This document shows positions 9,392 through 18,402 of a stretch of DNA of 64,000 bases, piece by piece; the stretch's first letter is position 1, and every line of letters starts with the position of its first letter. The DNA comes from Pseudomonas frederiksbergensis (GTDB lineage Bacteria; Pseudomonadota; Gammaproteobacteria; Pseudomonadales; Pseudomonadaceae). The stretch is from assembly GCF_000802155.2 (NCBI RefSeq), contig NZ_JQGJ02000010.1, positions 124,001-188,000 of the forward strand, in the 5' to 3' direction. The position numbers were made by a program, and so were the translations under genes. The notes beneath the pieces were generated by a model, which ran no database searches, was not told the origin of the DNA, and saw only the letters and a program-made list of their open reading frames with translations.

Positions 9392-12300
9392 ATGGCTACC
9401 ACCACCCTTGGGGTCAAACTCGACGACCCGACCCGCGAACGCCTCAAGGCGGCCGCAACCTCAATTGATCGCACGCCTCACTGGCTGATCAAGCAGGCAA
9501 TTTTCAATTACCTGGAAAAACTCGAGGGTGGTGCAACCCTGACCGAGCTGAACGGTTCCCCTCGTGCCGACAGCGACGATGCTGGCGATGTCCAGGTCGA
9601 TCACGCTCACCAATGCTTCCTCGAATTTGCCGAAAGCATCCTGCCGCAATCGGTGCTGCGCGCCTCCATCACTGCCGCTTACCGTCGCCCTGAGCCGGAA
9701 GTGGTGCCGATGCTGATCGAGCAGGCCCGCCTGCCGGCCGAAATGGCCGAAGCCACCAACAAGCTGGCGGCCTCCATCGCTGAAAAACTGCGTAACCAGA
9801 AAAGTGCCGGCGGCCGTGCCGGTATCGTTCAAGGCCTGCTGCAGGAATTTTCCCTGTCGTCCCAGGAAGGCGTGGCGCTGATGTGCCTGGCCGAGGCGCT
9901 GTTGCGCATCCCGGACAAAGGCACCCGCGATGCGCTTATCCGCGACAAGATCAGTACCGGCAACTGGCAGCCGCACCTGGGCAACAGCCCGTCGCTGTTC
10001 GTCAACGCCGCCACCTGGGGCCTGCTGCTGACCGGCAAACTGGTCGCCACCCATAATGAAGCGGGCCTGACCTCCTCCCTGAGCCGCATCATCGGCAAGA
10101 GCGGCGAGCCGATGATCCGCAAGGGCGTCGACATGGCCATGCGCCTGATGGGCGAGCAGTTCGTCACCGGCGAAACCATCGCCGAAGCCTTGGCCAACGC
10201 CAGCAAGTTCGAATCCAAGGGTTTCCGTTATTCCTACGACATGCTGGGTGAAGCCGCACTCACCGAGCATGACGCCCAGAAGTACCTGGCCTCGTACGAA
10301 CAAGCCATCCACTCGATCGGCAAAGCGTCCCATGGTCGTGGGATTTATGAAGGCCCGGGTATTTCCATCAAGCTCTCGGCCCTGCACCCGCGCTACAGCC
10401 GCGCCCAGTATGAGCGCGTGATGGACGAGCTGTACCCGCGCCTGCTGTCGCTGACCCTGTTGGCCAAGCAATATGACATCGGCCTGAACATCGACGCCGA
10501 AGAGGCCGACCGCCTCGAACTGTCCCTGGACCTGCTCGAGCGCCTGTGCTTTGAGCCGCAGCTGACCGGCTGGAACGGCATCGGCTTCGTGATCCAGGCC
10601 TACCAGAAGCGTTGCCCGTACGTGATCGACTATGTCATCGACCTGGCCCGCCGCAGCCGTCACCGCCTGATGATCCGCCTGGTAAAAGGCGCGTACTGGG
10701 ACAGCGAGATCAAGCGCGCCCAGGTCGAAGGGCTGGAAGGCTACCCGGTCTATACCCGCAAGGTGTACACCGACGTGTCCTACATCGCTTGCGCCCGCAA
10801 GTTGCTGTCGGTGCCGGAAGTCATCTACCCGCAGTTCGCCACGCACAACGCCCATACCCTGTCGGCCATTTACCACATCGCCGGTCAGAACTATTACCCG
10901 GGCCAGTACGAGTTCCAGTGCCTGCACGGCATGGGTGAACCGTTGTACGAGCAAGTTGTAGGTAAAGTCTCCGAAGGCAAGCTGAACCGTCCGTGCCGCG
11001 TGTACGCTCCGGTCGGCACCCATGAAACACTGCTGGCCTACCTGGTGCGTCGCCTGCTGGAAAACGGTGCCAACACCTCGTTCGTCAACCGCATCGCCGA
11101 CCAGTCGATTTCCATCCAGGAATTGGTGGCCGATCCGGTAGCAAGCATCGAGCAGATGGCAACCCTGGAAGGCGGTTTCGGCCTGCCGCATCCACGCATC
11201 CCATTGCCACGCGACCTGTACGGCAGCGAACGCGCCAACTCCAGCGGCATCGACCTGGCCAACGAACATCGCCTGGCCTCGTTGTCCTGCGCCCTGCTGG
11301 CCACCGCCCATAACAACTGGAAAGCCGCGCCGATGCTCGGTTGCGCCACCAGTGAACAAACCCCGGCACCGGTACTGAACCCGGCCGACCACCGCGACGT
11401 GGTCGGTCATGTCCAGGAAGCCACGGTCGAAGACGTCGACAACGCCATTCAGTGCGCGCTGAACGCCGCACCGATCTGGCAGGCCACGCCACCGGCCGAA
11501 CGTGCCGCGATCCTCGAACGTGCCGCCGACCTGATGGAAGGCGAGATCCAGCCGTTGATGGGCCTGCTGGCCCGCGAAGCCGGCAAGACCTTCGCCAACG
11601 CCATTGCCGAAGTGCGCGAAGCCGTGGACTTCCTGCGCTACTACGCGGTGCAGGCCCGCAACGATTTCACCAACGATGCCCACCGCCCGCTGGGACCGGT
11701 GGTCTGCATCAGCCCGTGGAACTTCCCGCTGGCCATCTTCAGCGGCCAGGTCGCCGCCGCACTGGCCGCCGGCAACCCGGTCCTGGCCAAGCCCGCCGAG
11801 CAGACGCCACTGGTGGCTGCCCAGGCCGTGCGCCTGATGCTCGAAGCCGGTATTCCGGAAGGCGTCCTGCAACTGCTGCCGGGCCGTGGCGAAACCGTTG
11901 GTGCCCGCCTGGTGGGTGACGATCGCGTCAAAGGCGTGATGTTCACCGGCTCCACCGAAGTCGCCCGCTTGCTGCAACGCAATATCGCCGGACGCCTGGA
12001 CAACCAGGGCCGTCCAATCCCGCTGATCGCCGAAACCGGTGGCCAGAACGCGATGATCGTCGACTCCTCGGCCCTGACCGAGCAAGTGGTCATCGATGTC
12101 GTATCCTCGGCCTTCGACAGCGCCGGCCAGCGCTGCTCGGCCCTGCGCGTGCTTTGCTTGCAGGAAGATTCCGCCGACCGCGTCATCGAAATGCTCAAGG
12201 GCGCCATGGCCGAATCGCGCCTCGGCAACCCGGAGCGCCTGTCGGTGGACATCGGCCCGGTGATCGACGCCGAGGCCAAGGCCGGCATCGAGAAGCATAT

Positions 12301-13345
12301 CCAGGCCATGCGCGACAAAGGTCGCACCGTGTACCAGATGGCGATTGCCGATAGCGACGAATGCAAACGCGGCACCTTCGTGATGCCGACGCTGATCGAA
12401 CTGGAAAGCTTCGACGAACTGCAGCGCGAGATCTTTGGCCCGGTGCTGCACGTGGTTCGCTACAAGCGCAAGGAACTGGACCAGTTGATCAACCAGATCA
12501 ACGCCTCCGGCTACGGCCTGACCCTGGGCGTACACACCCGCATCGACGAGACCATCGCCAAGGTCATCGACAACGTTCATGCCGGCAACGTCTACGTGAA
12601 CCGCAACATTGTCGGCGCGGTGGTCGGTGTCCAGCCATTCGGTGGCGAAGGCTTGTCGGGCACCGGTCCGAAGGCGGGTGGTCCGCTGTACCTGTACCGC
12701 CTGCTGTCGACCCGTCCTACCGATGCGATCCAGCAGTCCTTCGTGCGTGGCGATGCCCTGGCCGCGCCGGACCTGCGCTTGCGCGACGCCATGAGCAAGC
12801 CGCTGACCGCCCTGCAAACCTGGGCCGACAGCCAGAAGCTCGCCGAACTGAGCGCCCTGTGCGTGCAATTTGCCGCCCAGTCGCAAAGCGGCATTACCCG
12901 CCAGCTCACCGGCCCGACCGGCGAACGCAACAGCTACGCCATCCTGCCCCGCGAGCATGTGCTGTGCCTGGCGGACGTGGAAGGTGACCTGCTGACGCAA
13001 CTGGCGGCCGTCCTGGCCGTGGGCGGCTCCGCCGTGTGGCCGGAATCCGACACCAGCAAGGCCGTGTTCGCACGCTTGCCGAAGGACATTCAGGCACGCA
13101 TCCAGCGGGTTGCCGACTGGACCAAGGATGATGTGGTATTCGACGCGGTCCTGCATCACGGCGACTCGGACCAACTGCGCGGCGTTTGCCAGCAAGTGGC
13201 CAAGCGCGCCGGGGCAATCGTCGGCGTGCATGGCTTGTCCCAAGGCGAGACCAACATCGCGTTGGAGCGCCTGGTGATCGAACGGGCACTGAGCGTCAAC
13301 ACCGCCGCTGCGGGCGGTAACGCCAGCCTGATGACCATCGGCTAA
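9392..13345 (+). CDS. putA: Trifunctional PutA: repressor, proline dehydrogenase and glutamate-semialdehyde dehydrogenase
   Basis: 1317 aa. Oxidises proline to P5C with FAD and then to glutamate with NAD+, channelling the intermediate. Domains in order: ribbon-helix-helix DNA binding (residues 1-47, TTTLGVKLDDPTRERLKAAA), the helical linker, the FAD beta-alpha barrel (about 260-610, including RLVKGAYWDSEIK), the ALDH domain (about 650-1120, Glu in LIAETGGQNA and catalytic Cys915 in GQRCSALRV) and the C-terminal conserved segment. Full length for the trifunctional class. AGGA precedes the ATG. It is divergent from putP. Confidence 0.97.
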   Translation: MATTTLGVKLDDPTRERLKAAATSIDRTPHWLIKQAIFNYLEKLEGGATLTELNGSPRADSDDAGDVQVDHAHQCFLEFAESILPQSVLRASITAAYRRPEPEVVPMLIEQARLPAEMAEATNKLAASIAEKLRNQKSAGGRAGIVQGLLQEFSLSSQEGVALMCLAEALLRIPDKGTRDALIRDKISTGNWQPHLGNSPSLFVNAATWGLLLTGKLVATHNEAGLTSSLSRIIGKSGEPMIRKGVDMAMRLMGEQFVTGETIAEALANASKFESKGFRYSYDMLGEAALTEHDAQKYLASYEQAIHSIGKASHGRGIYEGPGISIKLSALHPRYSRAQYERVMDELYPRLLSLTLLAKQYDIGLNIDAEEADRLELSLDLLERLCFEPQLTGWNGIGFVIQAYQKRCPYVIDYVIDLARRSRHRLMIRLVKGAYWDSEIKRAQVEGLEGYPVYTRKVYTDVSYIACARKLLSVPEVIYPQFATHNAHTLSAIYHIAGQNYYPGQYEFQCLHGMGEPLYEQVVGKVSEGKLNRPCRVYAPVGTHETLLAYLVRRLLENGANTSFVNRIADQSISIQELVADPVASIEQMATLEGGFGLPHPRIPLPRDLYGSERANSSGIDLANEHRLASLSCALLATAHNNWKAAPMLGCATSEQTPAPVLNPADHRDVVGHVQEATVEDVDNAIQCALNAAPIWQATPPAERAAILERAADLMEGEIQPLMGLLAREAGKTFANAIAEVREAVDFLRYYAVQARNDFTNDAHRPLGPVVCISPWNFPLAIFSGQVAAALAAGNPVLAKPAEQTPLVAAQAVRLMLEAGIPEGVLQLLPGRGETVGARLVGDDRVKGVMFTGSTEVARLLQRNIAGRLDNQGRPIPLIAETGGQNAMIVDSSALTEQVVIDVVSSAFDSAGQRCSALRVLCLQEDSADRVIEMLKGAMAESRLGNPERLSVDIGPVIDAEAKAGIEKHIQAMRDKGRTVYQMAIADSDECKRGTFVMPTLIELESFDELQREIFGPVLHVVRYKRKELDQLINQINASGYGLTLGVHTRIDETIAKVIDNVHAGNVYVNRNIVGAVVGVQPFGGEGLSGTGPKAGGPLYLYRLLSTRPTDAIQQSFVRGDALAAPDLRLRDAMSKPLTALQTWADSQKLAELSALCVQFAAQSQSGITRQLTGPTGERNSYAILPREHVLCLADVEGDLLTQLAAVLAVGGSAVWPESDTSKAVFARLPKDIQARIQRVADWTKDDVVFDAVLHHGDSDQLRGVCQQVAKRAGAIVGVHGLSQGETNIALERLVIERALSVNTAAAGGNASLMTIG

Positions 13346-13359
13346 ACCGTTATACGCCA

Positions 13360-13415
13360 GGCACCCGCAATGGGTGCCCGGCAATAGACAGCCTTGTGGG
13401 AGCGGGCTCGCTCCC
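13360..13415 (+). terminator. Hairpin plus REP palindrome after putA
   Basis: GGCACCC-gcaat-GGGTGCC (13360-13378) is followed by a REP unit GGGAGCG-ggct-CGCTCCC (13398-13415) and then a T-rich stretch. The pair may terminate putA transcription. Confidence 0.6.
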
Positions 13416-13527
13416 ATATTGTTTTGATTAGCGTCGCCCCCTCTGCTCCATCACCCAAATCAATCATCCTGTTCAGGCACCACTCCCAGACCTAGACTCG
13501 GCCCATTCCAAGAAAAGGTAGGCCGCC

Positions 13528-15330
13528 ATGTCCGAGACGTTGCTCAGTTCCCGCAATCTGGCTTTCGAGCTGTATGAAGTCCTCGATGCCGAGGGCCTGA
13601 CCCAGCGCGAACGGTTTGCCGAGCACAATCGCGAAACCTTCGACGCCGCCATCGGTACGGCCCGCAGCATCGCCGAAAAGTATTTCGCGCCCCACAACCG
13701 CAAGAACGACGAAAACGAACCGCGCTATGAAAATGGTCAGGCGATACTGATCCCGGAGGTGAAGCCGGCAGTGGATGCATTCCTGGAGGCAGGTTTTCTC
13801 AATGCCGCTCGCAGCTTCGAGGCGGGCGGCATGCAACTGCCGACATTGTTGTCCCAGGCTTGCTTCGCACATTTCCAGTCAGCAAACGCGGCTTCGACTT
13901 CCTACCCATTCCTGACCATGGGCGCGGCCAACCTGATCGAGAGCTTCGGCAGCGATGATCAGAAGCAACGCTTCCTGCAACCGATGATCGACGGCCGTTT
14001 TTTCGGCACCATGGCCCTGACCGAACCTCACGCGGGTTCATCGCTGTCGGATATTCGTACACGTGCAGAGCCAGCGTCCGACGGTACTTATCGGCTCAAG
14101 GGCAACAAGATTTTTATTTCCGGCGGCGACCATCCGTTGTCGGAAAACATCGTCCATATGGTCTTGGCGAAATTGCCGGACGCGCCACCCGGCGTGAAGG
14201 GCATCTCGCTGTTTATCGTGCCCAAATTCCTGGTCAACGACGACGGCAGCCTGGGCAAGCGCAACGATGTGCTGTTGGCCGGTTTGTTTCACAAAATGGG
14301 CTGGCGCGGCACCACGTCCACGGCGCTGAACTTCGGCGACAACGGCGAATGTGTCGGTTACCTCGTAGGAAAACCGCACCAAGGCCTGAGCTACATGTTC
14401 CAGATGATGAACGAGGCGCGCATCGGCGTCGGCATGGGCGCGGTGATGCTGGGTTACGCCGGTTACCTGTATTCCCTGGAATACGCTCGCGAACGCCCGC
14501 AAGGCCGCGTGCCTGACAGCAAGGATCCGACCACCGCCCCCGTGGCGATCATCCAGCACGCCGACGTGCGGCGCATGCTGCTGACGCAAAAGGCCTACGT
14601 CGAAGGTTCTTTCGACCTGGGCCTGTACGCGGCGCGGCTGTTCGATGACACCACCACGCTGGAGAGCGAAGCCGAGCGTCGACGCGCCCATGAACTGCTG
14701 GACCTACTGACCCCCATCGTTAAGTCGTGGCCTTCGGAGTTCTGCCTGAAGGCCAACGAGCTGGCGATCCAGATCCTCGGCGGTCACGGCTACACCCGCG
14801 AATACCCAGTGGAGCAGTATTACCGCGACAACCGCCTGAACCCGATCCATGAGGGCACCCATGGCATCCAGTCCCTGGACTTGCTGGGACGCAAACTGGC
14901 ACAGAACGGCGGTGCCGGGCTCAAGCAATTGATTCGCCTGGTGGCCGACACCACCGAGCGCGCACAAGCGTACGAATCGCTGACGCCCTTGCGCCAGCCA
15001 TTGGAAGCCCTGGTGGCGCGCCTGCAAACCGTCACCCTCGGCCTGCTGACCGACCTGGCACAAGGCAAGGTCAACAGCAGCCTCGCCAACTCGGCACTGT
15101 ACCTGAAGGTGTTTGGACACATGGTGATCGGCTGGCGCTGGCTGGAACAGGCGATTCGTGCCGAGGAAGGACTCGCCAAGGGGAACGCGGCGGATGTCGA
15201 TTTCTATCGAGGCAAACTGCAAGCGGCGCGCTACTTCCTGACGTGGGAAGTGCCGGGGTGCGAGCATGAACTGTCGCTGCTCGAGGCGCGGGATGATACG
15301 TGCCTCGAGATGCGGGATGAGTGGTTCTGA
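13528..15330 (+). CDS. Acyl-CoA dehydrogenase (DmdC-like, about 600 aa class)
   Basis: 600 aa flavoprotein. The medium-chain dehydrogenase core contains FFGTMALTEPHAGSSLSDI (FAD/substrate contact) and the C-terminal catalytic region NPIHEGTHGIQSLDLLGRK, where the Glu of HEGTHG is the expected base. Its length and the extra C-terminal helical domain place it in the long FadE/DmdC-type group rather than the 380-aa group. Substrate is not predictable. From memory, the equivalent P. aeruginosa gene is PA5020, consistent with the backbone order. It is convergent with zapA. Confidence 0.9.
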   Translation: MSETLLSSRNLAFELYEVLDAEGLTQRERFAEHNRETFDAAIGTARSIAEKYFAPHNRKNDENEPRYENGQAILIPEVKPAVDAFLEAGFLNAARSFEAGGMQLPTLLSQACFAHFQSANAASTSYPFLTMGAANLIESFGSDDQKQRFLQPMIDGRFFGTMALTEPHAGSSLSDIRTRAEPASDGTYRLKGNKIFISGGDHPLSENIVHMVLAKLPDAPPGVKGISLFIVPKFLVNDDGSLGKRNDVLLAGLFHKMGWRGTTSTALNFGDNGECVGYLVGKPHQGLSYMFQMMNEARIGVGMGAVMLGYAGYLYSLEYARERPQGRVPDSKDPTTAPVAIIQHADVRRMLLTQKAYVEGSFDLGLYAARLFDDTTTLESEAERRRAHELLDLLTPIVKSWPSEFCLKANELAIQILGGHGYTREYPVEQYYRDNRLNPIHEGTHGIQSLDLLGRKLAQNGGAGLKQLIRLVADTTERAQAYESLTPLRQPLEALVARLQTVTLGLLTDLAQGKVNSSLANSALYLKVFGHMVIGWRWLEQAIRAEEGLAKGNAADVDFYRGKLQAARYFLTWEVPGCEHELSLLEARDDTCLEMRDEWF

Positions 15331-15348
15331 GCTAGCCCGCGGGGGGCT

Positions 15349-15651
15349 TCAAGCCTGCTGAATCGTCTTGGAGATCACCTCGACCGTGGCGCTGACCTGC
15401 TCTTGGTAACGGTCGAGTTCCGCCCGATGCTGTTTTTCCATTTCGATCTGCTGAGAGCACAGATTCATGGCCGCCAGCACCAACAGGCGGTCACCAATCA
15501 GCGTCGGGTACTTGCGCTTGGTATCGGCCAGGGCCGCCTTGAGCATCGAAGCGGCGTCCAGCAACGCTTGCTCCTGCCCGGCCGGCGCTTTTATCGAATA
15601 GTCCTCGCCAAGGATCGAGACGACTGTCACTCCATCGGCACGATGATTCAT
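15349..15651 (-). CDS. zapA: ZapA-family cell division protein
   Basis: 100 aa. ZapA stabilises FtsZ protofilaments at midcell. The N-terminal globular part (VTVVSILGEDYSIKAP) is followed by DRLLVLAAMNLCSQQIEMEK and a C-terminal coiled coil, as expected. The start overlaps the upstream coiled-coil gene by 4 bp, indicating translational coupling. Its sequence differs from the P. aeruginosa ZapA I remember, and the usual ssrS and ygfA genes are not downstream, so it could be a second copy. Confidence 0.8.
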   Translation of the reverse strand: MNHRADGVTVVSILGEDYSIKAPAGQEQALLDAASMLKAALADTKRKYPTLIGDRLLVLAAMNLCSQQIEMEKQHRAELDRYQEQVSATVEVISKTIQQA

Positions 15652-15878
15652 GCGCTGGCCGTTGCGGTGCTGGCGCGCTCGATCAGGGCTTGGATCCGAG
15701 CGGTGGTGGTGCCGTGCAGTTCTTCCTGTTCCATAAGGTTCAGTTGCAGGCTTTCGTTTTCATCCTTGGCCTTGGCCAGTTCGGCGCTCAGGGTTTCATT
15801 CAGGCCGGTGAGGTGGCGGTTCTGTTGCACCAGGTCGTTGACCAGTTGCTCCAGCTGACTGAGGGATGTTTCCAACAT
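15648..15878 (-). CDS. Short coiled-coil protein, TIGR02449 family
   Basis: 76 aa, almost entirely heptad-like (LSQLEQLVNDLVQQNRHLTG, then LSAELAKAKDENESLQLNLM). The TIGR02449 family of small coiled-coil proteins is typically encoded just before zapA in Pseudomonas, as here. Function is unknown to me; a division-related role is inferred from context only. Confidence 0.8.
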   Translation of the reverse strand: MLETSLSQLEQLVNDLVQQNRHLTGLNETLSAELAKAKDENESLQLNLMEQEELHGTTTARIQALIERASTATASA

Positions 15879-15913
15879 ATTGATTTCCAGGCTTTTCCAA
15901 GGGGCGCGTACGA

Positions 15914-16064
15914 TAAAGAAAAGTCACCGCGGATGCCACGTTTCAGGGGCCACGGTGCTTCGCTCGCGAGCTGTAGAGACTGCGGTCCCGGGATCTGGTT
16001 CCTACCCTTCGTCGCAAGATCGACGTCAGGTGCGGCAAATACCCGCGGCGGGCTCAAGACTTCA
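15914..16064 (-). ncRNA. Candidate structured RNA with paired ends, upstream of the zapA pair
   Basis: A 151-nt stretch without a credible gene can close into a long-range helix. Reading the minus strand, AGUC (16061-16058), GCCGCGG (16049-16043) and UGCCGC (16037-16032) pair with GUGGCA (15939-15934), CCGCGGU (15932-15926) and GACU (15925-15922). Two of these pairs are G-U only on the minus strand, favouring that strand, and CUUUUCUUU follows directly. Internal hairpins include GUCG-aucuug-CGAC. Size, closed-end shape and a zapA neighbour recall 6S RNA, but 6S normally lies downstream of zapA and I do not recognise the sequence. An extended leader of the small operon is the alternative. Confidence 0.45.
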
Positions 16065-16133
16065 GTCACAAGACCGATAAGTCAGTGAAACCAGTCATAG
16101 CCCGCACGGACGCGCTTCTTCACGGTAACTTTT

Positions 16134-17759
16134 ATGTCCCTACGTAATATGAACATCGCGCCGCGGGCGTTCCTGGGGTTTGCCCTGATCGGCGCCCTGA
16201 TGCTGGCCCTGGGCGTTTTTGCCTTGACCCAGATGAGCAAGATTCGTGTGGCTGGCGACAACATCGCCCAGAACAGCGTGCCCAGTATCAAGGCATTGAA
16301 CGAGTTCACCCAGCTCACCTTGCGTCTGCGCGTGTTGTCCTATCGCCTGCTGACCAACCGCGAAGCGGATACCCAGCAAAAAACCCTGGACCTGTTCGAG
16401 CAGCGCAACCAGCAGGTCCGCGCCGCACAGGCTACCTATGAAAAACTCATCAGCGCCCCGGAGGAACGGGCCGCGTATGAGCAGTATGTGCAGTTACTCA
16501 ATCAGTACCGCCAGCTCGAAGAGCGGATGAAAACCCTGTCGCGCAACAATCAGGTCACTGAATTGCAGGCACTGCTCAACACCGAACTGATGAGTAATTC
16601 CGACGCCATCAACGCAGTGCTGGTGCGTTTGACAGACATCAACAACCAGCAAGCGGAAGCCTTCAATAAAAACGCGGCGCAACAATATTCCACCGCCTTC
16701 AATTGGGTCGTCACCCTGCTGGTCATCGCCACCGGCCTGACCGTGCTGTTCGCCTGGCTGCTGACCAACAGCATCACCAAGCCGATCGCCAACGCATTGG
16801 ATGCCGCCGAGGAAATCGCCAAGGGCAACCTCACCCGGCCGATTACCGTCGATGGCAGCGACGAAGCCGGCCGCTTGCTGCGGGCGATGTCGACCATGCA
16901 GGAAAAACTGCGCGACACCCTGCAACGGATCTCCGGCTCGGCCACGCAACTGGCCTCCGCCGCCGAAGAGCTCAACAGCGTCACCGACGAAAGCGCCCGT
17001 GGCCTGACCCAGCAGAACAACGAAATCGAACAGGCCGCCACGGCGGTCAACGAGATGACCAGCGCCGTGGAAGAAGTTGCGCGCAACGCCGTCAGCACCT
17101 CCGAAGCCTCGAAGAACGCCACCACGTCGGCGGGCGACGGCCGCGATCTGGTGCAGGAAACCGTCGGTGCCATCGAGCGCATGAGCGCTGACGTACAAAG
17201 CACCGCCACGCTGATCGGCAACCTGGCCGATGAGTCCCGCGACATCGGCAAGGTGCTCGATGTGATCCGTGGCCTGGCGGACCAGACCAACCTGCTGGCG
17301 CTGAACGCTGCCATCGAAGCCGCCCGCGCCGGTGAAGCCGGTCGTGGTTTCGCCGTGGTCGCCGACGAAGTCCGCGCCCTGGCCCATCGCACCCAGCAGT
17401 CGACCAGCGAAATCGAACGCATGATCGGCAGCATCCAGAGCGGCACCGAACAGGCCGTGGACTCGATGCGCAACAGCACCGAACGCGCCGAATCGACCCT
17501 GAACATCGCCCGCGGTGCCGGCATGTCCCTGGACACGATCAACAGCGCCATCGTCGAGATCAACGAACGCAACCTGGTGATCGCCAGCGCCGCCGAAGAA
17601 CAGGCCCAAGTGGCCCGTGAAGTGGACCGCAACCTGGTGAACATCCGCGACCTGTCGGTGCAATCGGCCACCGGCGCCAACCAGACCAGCGCCGCGAGTG
17701 CAGAACTGTCGCGCTTGGCCGTGGATTTGAACAGCATGGTTGGGCGGTTCAGCCTCTGA
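16134..17759 (+). CDS. Methyl-accepting chemotaxis protein, four-helix-bundle sensor type
   Basis: 541 aa inner-membrane chemoreceptor. TM1 about 10-32, periplasmic four-helix-bundle-like domain about 35-188, TM2 about 190-212, HAMP about 213-265 (NSITKPIANALDAAEEIAKG), then a long cytoplasmic coiled coil. The signalling hairpin tip contains DQTNLLALNAAIEAARAGE and GRGFAVVADEVRALA. It signals to CheA/CheW. The ligand cannot be read from sequence. No CheB/CheR pentapeptide tether is visible at the C-terminus. Confidence 0.93.
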   Translation: MSLRNMNIAPRAFLGFALIGALMLALGVFALTQMSKIRVAGDNIAQNSVPSIKALNEFTQLTLRLRVLSYRLLTNREADTQQKTLDLFEQRNQQVRAAQATYEKLISAPEERAAYEQYVQLLNQYRQLEERMKTLSRNNQVTELQALLNTELMSNSDAINAVLVRLTDINNQQAEAFNKNAAQQYSTAFNWVVTLLVIATGLTVLFAWLLTNSITKPIANALDAAEEIAKGNLTRPITVDGSDEAGRLLRAMSTMQEKLRDTLQRISGSATQLASAAEELNSVTDESARGLTQQNNEIEQAATAVNEMTSAVEEVARNAVSTSEASKNATTSAGDGRDLVQETVGAIERMSADVQSTATLIGNLADESRDIGKVLDVIRGLADQTNLLALNAAIEAARAGEAGRGFAVVADEVRALAHRTQQSTSEIERMIGSIQSGTEQAVDSMRNSTERAESTLNIARGAGMSLDTINSAIVEINERNLVIASAAEEQAQVAREVDRNLVNIRDLSVQSATGANQTSAASAELSRLAVDLNSMVGRFSL

Positions 17760-17783
17760 CTTCGAAAGCCACCGGCTTCACCG

Positions 17784-17817
17784 TTGGGTTTGATCGATCC
17801 ACATCGATCAAACCCAA
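17784..17817. terminator. Perfect 15-bp inverted repeat after the chemoreceptor gene
   Basis: TTGGGTTTGATCGAT (17784-17798) and its exact complement (17803-17817) enclose the loop CCAC. No T run follows on either strand, so it is either a terminator of unusual form or a protein-binding palindrome. It lies 25 bp after the chemoreceptor stop. Confidence 0.5.
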
Positions 17818-17827
17818 TCTCGCGCCT

Positions 17828-18031
17828 CTACCTTGGATCGACGGCATCCAACGCCCGGTTTGCCAATAGCTCCCCAAGCTCGATCAACTGTTGCAGCCCC
17901 AACGCAACATGTCGTCGCGAGCCTTTCAGGTCGAACGCCAGGTCACTGGCCATCGCATTGGCCGAGGCCAGGGTTTCGCTGAGGTTGGCCAGCAGGCTTT
18001 CGGCATCGACGCCCTCCACGACGGTGAACAG
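17828..18031 (-). pseudogene. DUF6124 family gene, C-terminal remnant
   Basis: The reading frame gives FTVVEGVDAESLLANLSE followed by ANAMASDLAFDLKG and LQQLIELGELLANRALD, the conserved C-terminal half of the Pseudomonas DUF6124 family (usually about 110-130 aa). An in-frame TAG at 18032-18034 cuts off anything upstream, and the sequence beyond matches a non-coding repeat rather than the family N-terminus. A GTG at about 18019 could start a 63-aa product, but this is more simply a broken gene. Confidence 0.6.
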
Positions 18032-18037
18032 CTAAGT

Positions 18038-18260
18038 GGGAGCCGCCACTTTCGCTGCTAAACGAATAGGTGGCAGCCGTGCGCAGGTTAGCAGACCGGT
18101 ACGTTAGGAAACCGGCGCACCCGAGGATGCCCTGCGCACAGCCGCCATAAGAATTCGAGCGATAAAAATCGCTCGCACTGAATGGCAGTTGCCATGCGCC
18201 TAACGTGACTCCGAGCTGCTAAACCCGACCGCTGATGGGCAGCGGTGGACGAAGACTAGG
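18038..18260. repeat. Non-coding element with internal hairpins, probably a dispersed Pseudomonas repeat
   Basis: No gene is credible here. The stretch contains an inverted repeat GAGCGAT-aaaa-ATCGCTC (about 18158-18175) and paired GTGGC/GCCAC blocks (18036-18090). Reading the minus strand, GCTAACCTGCGCACGGCTG with CCACCT at about 18068-18092 recurs in diverged form at 29052-29076. That suggests a repeat family. Confidence 0.4.
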
Positions 18261-18402
18261 CACCGAAATCGGCAGGCGCAAGAGGCTGGAATTTTCTAGG
18301 AAATGTCCTGCAAGTCAATGGGGAATATTCTTTCCGCCGGTTCCTACGGCGAGCCTGTCTAGACATTTTCCGACACGAACCCTGCCTGCAAAACCACCAT
18401 GA

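Noticed and set aside
9461..13417. A 1318-codon open frame antisense to putA
   Set aside because: Antisense shadow created by high GC3 codon use in putA. The translation is rich in H, Q, G and A with no domain, and putA is certain.
15914..16064. Firm assignment of the RNA candidate as 6S RNA (ssrS)
   Set aside because: The gene order does not match the zapA-ssrS-ygfA arrangement I know, and I cannot verify the sequence without a covariance search.
15690..16088. Plus-strand frame across the TIGR02449 gene and the RNA candidate
   Set aside because: Low-complexity translation without motif; overlaps a conserved small gene and a structured region.
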